This document shows positions 23,771-30,353 of a DNA stretch of 34,404 nt, in pieces. The translations under genes and the position numbers were made by a program. How positions within the stretch are numbered: the stretch's first letter is position 1; each line of letters starts with the position of its first letter. This stretch comes from Lachnospiraceae bacterium UBA5902 (GTDB taxonomy: Bacteria; Bacillota; Clostridia; Lachnospirales; Lachnospiraceae), in NCBI GenBank assembly GCA_002431865.1, contig DJEI01000052.1:1-34404 (forward strand), read 5' to 3'. Under the pieces are notes generated by a model. The model made no database searches. It was not told the DNA's origin and was given only the letters and a program-made list of their open reading frames with translations.

Positions 23771-24715
23771 ATGAAGATCGGTTTTTTATACGCTGGACAG
23801 GGTGCACAGCATGTCGGAATGGGAAAAGATTTCTATGAGGCATATCCGGAGTTCCGCGAAGTATTTGACAATGTAAAGCTTGATTTTGACGTGAAGGAGT
23901 GTTGCTTTGACGGTCCGATCGAGAAGCTTGGACAGACAAGATATACACAGCCATGTATGGTAGCCTTTGCAGTTGGCGTGACAAAGATTCTTGCAGCAAA
24001 GGGCATTGTACCGGAGATCGCAGCCGGACTTTCGCTTGGTGAGTATTCAGCACTCTATGCGGCAGGTGTATTTGAGGAACAGCAGGTCATCGACCTTGTT
24101 GCATACCGTGGTAAAGCGATGGAAGAGGCAGTGACGGGCAGAGATACTGGTATGATCGCAGTTATGAATCTCGACCGTGAGACGATCAAGGCATGCTGCA
24201 AGCAGGCAGAGGAAGAATTTGCTGACAGCGAGTTCCATATCGCGGAAGTTGCAAACTACAATACACCGGTACAGGTGACTGTATCTGGTGATACACCGGT
24301 TATCACAAGAGCCGGAGAGCTGATGATGGAGAAGGGCGCAAGAAGAATCGTGCCTGTTGCAGTCAGCGGACCATTCCATACATCTCTGATGAAGCCGGCC
24401 GGTGACAAGCTTGCAGAGCGTTTCAAGACCGAGCATTTCGGAGAGATGAAGTTCCCGGTGCTGTTCAATGCAACCGGTAAGGAGCTTGCAGCAGATAAGA
24501 CAATTCCGCAGATGCTTGAGACACAGGTACAGAGCAGTGTATATTTTGAGGATTCTATCAAGTATATGATCGAGCAGGGTGTTGATACATTTATTGAGGT
24601 TGGTCCGGGAAAGACACTTTCCGGATTCGTGAAGAAGATTGACCGCAGCTTTGCTACCTATTCTGTAGAAGATATCGATTCATTAAACGCATTACTCACA
24701 GCACTTGGAAAGTAA
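23771..24715 (+). CDS. fabD: Malonyl-CoA:ACP transacylase
   Basis: FabD loads malonyl groups onto acyl carrier protein. The 314-residue protein begins KIGFLYAGQGAQHVGMG with the family GQGAQ motif. It carries the nucleophile Ser88 in AAGLSLGEYSALYAAG and the active-site His in VSGPFHTSLMKPA. The final EVGPGKTLSGFVKKI segment is also standard. AGGAGG precedes the ATG. The 70-base gap after fabK contains a small hairpin (CACGC 23712-23716 with GCGTG 23721-23725), the longest internal gap in the operon. Confidence 0.96.
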   Translation: MKIGFLYAGQGAQHVGMGKDFYEAYPEFREVFDNVKLDFDVKECCFDGPIEKLGQTRYTQPCMVAFAVGVTKILAAKGIVPEIAAGLSLGEYSALYAAGVFEEQQVIDLVAYRGKAMEEAVTGRDTGMIAVMNLDRETIKACCKQAEEEFADSEFHIAEVANYNTPVQVTVSGDTPVITRAGELMMEKGARRIVPVAVSGPFHTSLMKPAGDKLAERFKTEHFGEMKFPVLFNATGKELAADKTIPQMLETQVQSSVYFEDSIKYMIEQGVDTFIEVGPGKTLSGFVKKIDRSFATYSVEDIDSLNALLTALGK

Positions 24716-24730
24716 ATTTGGAGGGAATCT

Positions 24731-25474
24731 ATGACATTAGAGAATAAAACAGCCATTGTCACAGGCGGCAGCCGTGGAATCGGACGTGCAATCTGTATTG
24801 CACTTGCAGAGGCAGGTGCCAATGTTGTAACGTGTTATGCACATGGTGCAGCTGGTGCGGAAGAGACGGTAAAGCAGTGCGAGGCATATGGTGTTAAGGC
24901 ATCTGCGATTCAGACAGATGTTGCAAATAATGAAGATGTACAGGCACTTGTCGCAAAGGTAAAGGAAGAATACGGAAGCATCGATATTCTTGTCAACAAC
25001 GCAGGTATCACGAAGGATAACCTGATGCTGAAGATGACTGAGGAAGATTTCGAGCAGGTGATCGACACAAACTTAAAGGGTGCATTTCTGTGCATCAAGC
25101 ATGTATCGAAGATCATGCTCAAGCAGAAACGTGGACATATCATCAACATCAGCAGTGTGGTTGGCGTCCGTGGGAATTCCGGACAGGTCAACTACGCATC
25201 CAGCAAGGCAGGCTTGATCGGTATGACAAAGTCTGTTGCAAAGGAGATCGGCTCCCGTGGCATTACAGTGAATGCTGTGGCACCTGGATTTATTGAGACA
25301 GATATGACAGCGAAGCTGCCGGAGGCAGTTGTGGAAGAGAACTTGAAGAGCATTCCGTTGAAGAAGCTTGGAAAAGTCGAAGATGTTGCAAATCTTGTCC
25401 GTTTTCTGGCAAGTGATGAAGCAAGTTATATTACCGGTCAGGTCATCTGTGTAGATGGCGGTATGGCAATGTAG
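24731..25474 (+). CDS. fabG: 3-oxoacyl-ACP reductase
   Basis: FabG is the NADPH-dependent short-chain dehydrogenase that reduces 3-ketoacyl-ACP. The 247-residue protein has the cofactor loop TGGSRGIGRA (11-20), NNAG (89-92), and the catalytic Ser142, Tyr155 and Lys159 in the segment from INISSVVG to NYASSKAG. The C-terminus IETDMT and SYITGQVICVDGGMAM matches FabG closely. It lies 15 bases after fabD with GGAGG ahead of the ATG, and fabF starts nine bases after its stop codon. Many related dehydrogenases exist, but the operon position makes the FabG role clear. Confidence 0.96.
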   Translation: MTLENKTAIVTGGSRGIGRAICIALAEAGANVVTCYAHGAAGAEETVKQCEAYGVKASAIQTDVANNEDVQALVAKVKEEYGSIDILVNNAGITKDNLMLKMTEEDFEQVIDTNLKGAFLCIKHVSKIMLKQKRGHIINISSVVGVRGNSGQVNYASSKAGLIGMTKSVAKEIGSRGITVNAVAPGFIETDMTAKLPEAVVEENLKSIPLKKLGKVEDVANLVRFLASDEASYITGQVICVDGGMAM

Positions 25475-25483
25475 GAGGGAAAA

Positions 25484-26722
25484 ATGAGAAGAAGAGTTGT
25501 GATTACAGGTTTAGGAACTGTAAACCCTTTGGGAAATAACGTAGAGACAACATGGGATAATGTGAAAAAAGGTGTCTGCGGAATTGATGAGATTACAAGA
25601 ATCGATACGACAAACCATGCAGTGAAGCTTGCCGGTGAGGTAAAGGATCTGGATGTGACAGCCGTGATCGACAAGAAGGATGCCAGACGTATGGATCGTT
25701 TTGCACAGTATGCAGTTGTTGCAGCCGATGAGGCATTCAAGCAGAGTGGACTGGATATGGAGAAGGAGGATGCAGAGCGTTGTGGAGTCATCTTCTCCAG
25801 TGGTATCGGTGGCATGGAAGCTACAGAGAAGAACTATCAGACCGGTGAGAGACGTGGATTTGATAAGATCTCCCCATTCTATATCCCGATGACAATTGCG
25901 AATATGGGTGCCGGAAATATTGCAATCCGTTTTGGCTTCAAGGGTATCTGTTCCTCCGTTGTAACCGCCTGTGCATCTGGTAACAATGCAATCGGAGACA
26001 GCTTCCATTATATTCGTGACGGCTATTCAGAGGTTATGATCTGTGGTGGTTCTGAGGCAGCGATTACCGATATGGCGATCGGTGGATTTACAGCGATGCA
26101 GGCATTAAATACAACAACCGATAAGAACCGTGCTTCGATTCCATTTGATAAGGAACGTGCCGGTTTTGTTATGGGTGAAGGTGCAGGTGCACTTGTATTG
26201 GAAGAGTATGAGCATGCGAAAGCACGTGGTGCAGAGATTCTTGGTGAGATTGTTGGATACGGCGCGACCTGTGATGCGTACCATATCACAGCCCCATGTC
26301 CGGATGGAGCAGGCGGAGCAGCCTGTATGGCAATGACAGTGAAGGATGCAGGCATCAAGCCGGAGCAGGTTGGTTATATCAATGCACATGGCACATCCAC
26401 ACACTTAAATGATGCAGGTGAGACGATGGCAATCAAGAAGACCTTTGGTGAGCATGCATACAAGCTGATGGTAAGTTCTACAAAATCTATGACCGGACAT
26501 CTGCTTGGCGGTAGTGGTGCTGTAGAAGCCGTAATTACGACACTTGCATTGTATGATGGATTTATTCCTGCAACAATCAACTATCAGGTACCGGATGAGG
26601 AATGTGATCTGGATATTGTTCCAAATGAAGGCAGAAACGTGCAGGTAGAGTATGCACTTTCCAACTCTCTTGGATTTGGCGGACACAATGCAAGCATTCT
26701 GCTGAAGAAGTTTGAAGCGTAG
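25484..26722 (+). CDS. fabF: Beta-ketoacyl-ACP synthase II
   Basis: FabF elongates acyl-ACP chains with malonyl-ACP. The 412-residue protein starts RRRVVITGLGTVNPLGN, a standard opening, and has the active-site Cys163 in VVTACASGNNAIGD, the two active-site histidines in NAHGTSTHLND and MTGHLLGGSGAVE, and the C-terminal NSLGFGGHNASILLKKF. All catalytic residues and the length fit FabF and not FabB, which is rare outside Proteobacteria. It is tightly packed between fabG and fabZ. Confidence 0.97.
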   Translation: MRRRVVITGLGTVNPLGNNVETTWDNVKKGVCGIDEITRIDTTNHAVKLAGEVKDLDVTAVIDKKDARRMDRFAQYAVVAADEAFKQSGLDMEKEDAERCGVIFSSGIGGMEATEKNYQTGERRGFDKISPFYIPMTIANMGAGNIAIRFGFKGICSSVVTACASGNNAIGDSFHYIRDGYSEVMICGGSEAAITDMAIGGFTAMQALNTTTDKNRASIPFDKERAGFVMGEGAGALVLEEYEHAKARGAEILGEIVGYGATCDAYHITAPCPDGAGGAACMAMTVKDAGIKPEQVGYINAHGTSTHLNDAGETMAIKKTFGEHAYKLMVSSTKSMTGHLLGGSGAVEAVITTLALYDGFIPATINYQVPDEECDLDIVPNEGRNVQVEYALSNSLGFGGHNASILLKKFEA

Positions 26723-26746
26723 GATTGCAGGACAAAGGAGAAGAAG

Positions 26747-27175
26747 ATGGAATTAAATTCAAATCAGATACAGGAAATTTTGCCACACCGTTATCCGTTC
26801 CAGTTAGTCGACCGGATCACAGATTTTGAGCCGGGAAAATGGGCAAAGGGTGTGAAGTGCGTATCCGTGAATGAGATGCAGTTTCTGGGACATTTCCCGA
26901 CACAGCATGTCATGCCGGGCGTACTCGTGATCGAGGCACTTGCACAGGTTGGTGCGATTGCAATCCTGTCCGAGGAAGAGCACAAAGGAAAGACCGTATT
27001 TTTCGGTGGTATCAAGAATGCGAGATTTAAGAAGCAGATTACGCCGGGCGATGTGATCGAGATGGAATGCGAGATTATAGATCAGAAGGGACCAATCGGT
27101 TCCGGAAAGGCTGTCGCAAAGGTAGATGGAAAAGTTGCTGTAACGGCAGAACTTACATTTGTCGTAGGCGCATAA
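26747..27175 (+). CDS. fabZ: 3-hydroxyacyl-ACP dehydratase
   Basis: FabZ dehydrates 3-hydroxyacyl-ACP in each elongation cycle. The 142-residue hotdog-fold protein has the family opening EILPHRYPFQLVDRI, the catalytic His49 in FLGHFPTQHVMPG, and Glu63 in VIEALAQVGAI. AAAGGAGAAG precedes the ATG. It is the last gene of the acc-fab operon; a strong terminator lies 12 bases after the stop codon. Confidence 0.96.
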   Translation: MELNSNQIQEILPHRYPFQLVDRITDFEPGKWAKGVKCVSVNEMQFLGHFPTQHVMPGVLVIEALAQVGAIAILSEEEHKGKTVFFGGIKNARFKKQITPGDVIEMECEIIDQKGPIGSGKAVAKVDGKVAVTAELTFVVGA

Positions 27176-27187
27176 ATCGTGTATAAT
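27159..27187 (+). promoter_or_regulatory. Promoter candidate for the thiD unit, overlapping the end of fabZ
   Basis: TTGTCG (27159-27164) inside the last fabZ codons and a perfect TATAAT (27182-27187) are spaced by 17 bases. The predicted start near 27194 falls inside the left arm of the following terminator. A transcript from here would therefore lack half of that arm and escape termination. Confidence 0.5.
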
Positions 27188-27218
27188 AATAGAGCTGTCG
27201 TTGACAGCTCTATTTTTT
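27188..27218 (+). terminator. Terminator of the fatty acid synthesis operon
   Basis: A perfect 12-bp stem, AATAGAGCTGTC (27188-27199) with GACAGCTCTATT (27203-27214), has a three-base loop and six T residues (27213-27218). It lies directly after fabZ and one base before the thiD ribosome binding site GAGGAG. Confidence 0.93.
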
Positions 27219-27236
27219 GAGGAGTAAAACAAATAG

Positions 27237-28052
27237 ATGGATGAAAAGAAGTTAACGAACCGGAATCCTGTTCCGGTGCTTTCGATTGCAGGATCGGATT
27301 GTTCCGGTGGTGCGGGAATACAGGCAGATTTAAAGACGATGCTTGCGAATGACTGCTATGGGATGTCAGCCATCACAGCACTGACTGCGCAAAACACGAT
27401 GGGCGTAACCGGTATCATGGATGTGGCACCGGAATTCCTGCGGCAACAGATTGATGCGGTCTTTTACGATATTCCGCCGAAAGCTGTGAAGATCGGTATG
27501 GTATCGGATAAAACACTGATTATGACGATTGCAGAGGCACTTGACGATTGGCATGCAGAAAATATAGTCATAGATCCGGTGATGGTCGCAACAAGCGGAA
27601 GCCGGTTGTTAAAGGAGAATGCAATTTCCTGTCTGACTGAAAAGCTTTTTCCACTTGCGACGCTGATTACACCGAATATCCCGGAAGCAGAGCTGCTTAC
27701 CGGCATGACGATCCGGTCGAAAGCAGACATGGAACAGGCGGGAAGATGCCTGTATGACAGATACCATTCGTATGTGCTGATCAAGGGTGGTCATGCGATT
27801 GAGGATGCCAGTGATGTATTAGTGGGAACGGAAGTGGTCTGGTTTGATGGTTCCAGAATCGACAATCCGAACACACATGGAACCGGATGTACCTTGTCCT
27901 CTGCGATTGCGTGCGGATTGGCGAAGGGAAAAACAGTGACGATAAGCATTGCGGAAGCAAAGCGGTATCTGGAGCAGTCACTTCGGACAGAATTAGATCT
28001 GGGACATGGCAGTGGACCACTTGATCACGGCTTTATGCTTGCAGACAGATAA
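27237..28052 (+). CDS. thiD: Hydroxymethylpyrimidine / phosphomethylpyrimidine kinase
   Basis: ThiD phosphorylates the pyrimidine precursor of thiamine (HMP to HMP-P to HMP-PP). The 271-residue ribokinase-fold protein has the signature AGSDCSGGAGIQADLK near the N-terminus, DPVMVATSGSRLL in the middle, and the phosphate-binding loop NTHGTGCTLSSAIACGL. GAGGAG precedes the ATG at a slightly long 12-base spacing. The next gene supplies thiamine phosphate synthase, so both enzymes act in sequence. No TPP riboswitch is seen upstream. Confidence 0.95.
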   Translation: MDEKKLTNRNPVPVLSIAGSDCSGGAGIQADLKTMLANDCYGMSAITALTAQNTMGVTGIMDVAPEFLRQQIDAVFYDIPPKAVKIGMVSDKTLIMTIAEALDDWHAENIVIDPVMVATSGSRLLKENAISCLTEKLFPLATLITPNIPEAELLTGMTIRSKADMEQAGRCLYDRYHSYVLIKGGHAIEDASDVLVGTEVVWFDGSRIDNPNTHGTGCTLSSAIACGLAKGKTVTISIAEAKRYLEQSLRTELDLGHGSGPLDHGFMLADR

Positions 28053-28075
28053 GAAATCCGGAGTAGAGATAGAAG

Positions 28076-29395
28076 ATGAAGATAAAAAAAGAACAGTTAC
28101 AGGTCTATGCTGTAACAGAAACAAAATCAATTAAGAAGGAACGATATGCAACCCTGTATGATGCGGTGGAAGCTGCAATTAAGGGTGGCGCGACAATTGT
28201 GCAGCTACGGGAAAAAGAACTTTCCGAAGATGCATTTCTTGCAGAGGCAAAGGAAATCAAAAAGCTGACGGAACGATATGGTATTCCGCTTATCATCAAT
28301 GATAATGTGGCACTGGCGAAAGCCTGTCAGGCAGATGGCGTACATTTAGGACAGGGTGACATGCAGGTTGATGAGGCACGTGCCATCCTTGGGGGTGCGG
28401 CAATCATCGGTGTATCCGCCCATAATGTAGAAGAAGCACTGCTTGCTGAAAAGCAGGGTGCTGATTACCTTGGTTCCGGGTCAGTGTTTGTGACGACGAC
28501 CAAGCAGGATGTCACGGCACTTCCTCTGAAGACACTGCGGGAAATCTGCCATGCCGTGCAGATTCCGGTTGTGGCGATCGGGGGTGTCAGTGCGGAGAAT
28601 ATTGATCAATTAGTTGGCTGTGATGTGGCTGGTGTTGCGGTGGTTTCTGCAATCTTTGCACAGGACGAAATCGAGACAGCAACAAAAAAGCTTACGGCAC
28701 AGGTGCAGGATATGCTTTTAAAGACAGAGAAATTTGATGCATTATATCAGAAGCTGACTCCGCTCTTACAGGGCAAAAAGGGTGTCCTTTTCGATATGGA
28801 TGGAACACTGATTGACAGCATGCCGATGTGGCGGACACTGGATGTGGAATATATCGGCAGGTATGGTATCCATCCGGATATGGAGTTTCATCATCAGGTA
28901 GCGACGATGACACTGATTCAGGCGGCGAATTTCATCAAAGAGCGGTTTGACATCCCGAAGACCGCGGACGAGATCTTCGATGATTTTCAGAGTATGGTAG
29001 TTGAGGAATATCGGGATACGATTCCGTTGAAGCCGTATGCTTATGAGCTTGTGAAGTGGATGAAAAGGGATGGTTATAAAGTAGCAGTTGCAACAGCAAA
29101 TGAGATTAACTTAAGTGAGATGGTGTTAGAGCGTACCGGACTTATGGCAGATGTCGACACGATTGTCAGTTGTACGATGGCTGGGGCGAGTAAGGAATCA
29201 CCGGCAGTGTATGAGCTTGCCTGTGCGAATATGCAGATTGCACCGGCGGATTGTGTGATCTTTGAGGACAGTCTGCGTGCGATGTATACGGCGAAAAAAG
29301 CAGGATTTGTGACGGTCGCTGTCTATGACGAAGTGGCAAAGGGAAGCTGGGATGAGATCTGCCAGATCACAGATGAACAGGCGGTGCTTGCATAA
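28076..29395 (+). CDS. thiE: Thiamine phosphate synthase fused to a HAD-family phosphatase
   Basis: The 439-residue protein joins two enzymes. Residues 1 to about 215 are ThiE, which couples HMP-PP to thiazole phosphate: IVQLREKELS (41-50), IINDNVALA, GVHLGQGD, and the phosphate loop GSGSVFVTTTKQD. Residues from about 235 are a HAD hydrolase with the nucleophile motif FDMDGTLIDS (Asp240, Asp242), a motif II region KVAVATANE, and motif IV CVIFEDSLRAMYTAKKAG. A normal ThiE has about 210 residues, so the fusion is clear and in one frame. The likely job of the second half is dephosphorylation of the ThiE product, thiamine phosphate, or of a nearby intermediate. That is inferred from the fusion and from known HAD-type thiamine phosphate phosphatases in other gut anaerobes. 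Confidence 0.93.
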   Translation: MKIKKEQLQVYAVTETKSIKKERYATLYDAVEAAIKGGATIVQLREKELSEDAFLAEAKEIKKLTERYGIPLIINDNVALAKACQADGVHLGQGDMQVDEARAILGGAAIIGVSAHNVEEALLAEKQGADYLGSGSVFVTTTKQDVTALPLKTLREICHAVQIPVVAIGGVSAENIDQLVGCDVAGVAVVSAIFAQDEIETATKKLTAQVQDMLLKTEKFDALYQKLTPLLQGKKGVLFDMDGTLIDSMPMWRTLDVEYIGRYGIHPDMEFHHQVATMTLIQAANFIKERFDIPKTADEIFDDFQSMVVEEYRDTIPLKPYAYELVKWMKRDGYKVAVATANEINLSEMVLERTGLMADVDTIVSCTMAGASKESPAVYELACANMQIAPADCVIFEDSLRAMYTAKKAGFVTVAVYDEVAKGSWDEICQITDEQAVLA

Positions 29396-29595
29396 TGGAA
29401 AATAAAAAGAAAAAAGAGATTCAGACAAGCTGTGATACATGTGCGTATCTGATCTATGATGAAGAATATGAGGAATACGTCTGTGACGTGAGTATGGACG
29501 AGGATGAGATCGCCCGGTTGTATGGGGACAGCCATTATAGTTGTCCTTATTATAAGAATGGTGACGAGTACCGGGTGGTAAGGCATCAGATGTGA
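29395..29595 (+). CDS. Small four-cysteine protein, DUF6472-like
   Basis: The 66-residue protein overlaps the thiE stop codon by one base (TAATG), so it is probably translated by re-initiation. It has Cys13 and Cys16 (CDTC), Cys30 and Cys50, within a very acidic and tyrosine-rich chain (YDEEYEEYVCDVSMDEDEIA). The end reads CPYYKNGDEYRVVRHQM. The pattern resembles DUF6472, a short family common in Lachnospiraceae with no assigned function; I recall that family from memory and have not searched. Four conserved-looking cysteines suggest a zinc or iron-sulfur site. Confidence 0.75.
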   Translation: MENKKKKEIQTSCDTCAYLIYDEEYEEYVCDVSMDEDEIARLYGDSHYSCPYYKNGDEYRVVRHQM

Positions 29596-29613
29596 CATAA
29601 TAATTCCGGCAAG

Positions 29614-29655
29614 CAAATAAGCAGCAAGACTGCTTGCAGGCGGAGCTGCTTATTT
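29614..29655 (+). terminator. Hairpin after the small Cys protein, possible terminator
   Basis: AAATAAGCAGC (29615-29625) pairs perfectly with GCTGCTTATTT (29645-29655), with a further small stem CAAG/CTTG inside the loop. The sequence after it, ATTTG, is only weakly T-rich, so termination is uncertain. Confidence 0.45.
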
Positions 29656-29678
29656 ATTTGACGGATAAACAGACATAT

Positions 29679-29751
29679 GCATGTAGGACGATAGTCCGGA
29701 ATGCGCATGGCTGTTACGATTTCGGGAGTTCGAAGAACGTAGAAATCGTAA
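29679..29751 (+). promoter_or_regulatory. Structured leader ahead of the shikimate-kinase-like gene
   Basis: Two hairpins follow each other. The first has GGAC (29686-29689) with GTCC (29694-29697) inside GCAT (29679-29682) and ATGC (29701-29704). The second has a perfect 10-bp stem TTACGATTTC (29714-29723) with GAAATCGTAA (29742-29751), capped by GTTC-gaa-GAAC (29728-29738). It lies 28 bases before the start codon. It matches no riboswitch class I recognise. Confidence 0.4.
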
Positions 29752-29779
29752 TTATTATAATGAAAGGAAAAGTAAACAG

Positions 29780-30295
29780 ATGAAGAAAAATATAGTATTG
29801 ATCGGTATGCCGGGAAGTGGAAAAAGCACGATCGGCGTATTGCTCGCAAAGGCAATCAATTATCAGTTTATCGATGGAGATCTGTTAATTCAGAGACAGG
29901 AAGAAAAGACATTGGTCGACATCATTAACGAGAAGGGGATCGATGCATTTCTTGCGATTGAAAATCAGGTACTGCGGGATATCAACACGGAAGCGTCTGT
30001 CATTGCGACCGGTGGCAGTGCGATTTTCTCGGAAGAGGCGATGAAGCATTTGGTCGAACAGGGACTGATCGTGTATCTCGATGTAAGCTGTGAGGAGATC
30101 ATCCGTCGCGTGAATAATATCTCGACGCGCGGTATCGCAATGAAGCCGGGAAAGACACTGGCAGATCTGTACACGGAGCGCAAACCATATTATGAGAAAT
30201 ATGCACAGCTCACGATTCCGTGTGATGGTAAGACAATGGAGCAGTGCGTACAGGCGATTGCGCTTGCGGTAGACAACCCGGTGCAGATGTGCTAA
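29780..30295 (+). CDS. aroK: Shikimate-kinase-like P-loop kinase with altered substrate site
   Basis: The 171-residue protein has the shikimate kinase fold: P-loop GMPGSGKST (9-17), Asp32 and Asp34 in FIDGDLLI, and a lid region RGIAMKPGKTLADLYTERKPYYEKYA. It starts at ATG 29780 behind AAAGGAAAAG. Two positions that bind shikimate in the classic enzymes differ. Leu58 (AFLAIE) stands where an FRxxE arginine is expected, and the GGG loop reads ATGGSAI. It may still be the organism's shikimate kinase of a Clostridia-type subgroup, or it may act on another small alcohol. No other aromatic pathway gene is nearby. The gene name follows the fold rather than proven activity. Confidence 0.75.
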   Translation: MKKNIVLIGMPGSGKSTIGVLLAKAINYQFIDGDLLIQRQEEKTLVDIINEKGIDAFLAIENQVLRDINTEASVIATGGSAIFSEEAMKHLVEQGLIVYLDVSCEEIIRRVNNISTRGIAMKPGKTLADLYTERKPYYEKYAQLTIPCDGKTMEQCVQAIALAVDNPVQMC

Positions 30296-30353
30296 TATAA
30301 AGTTGTATTTTTGATAGATGAATGCAAAAAAATGATAAAGGAGTTGTGCTTTT

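Noticed and set aside
27176..27236. Possible TPP riboswitch ahead of thiD
   Set aside because: The gap is only about 60 bases and lacks the CTGAGA and related conserved blocks; it holds the fab terminator.
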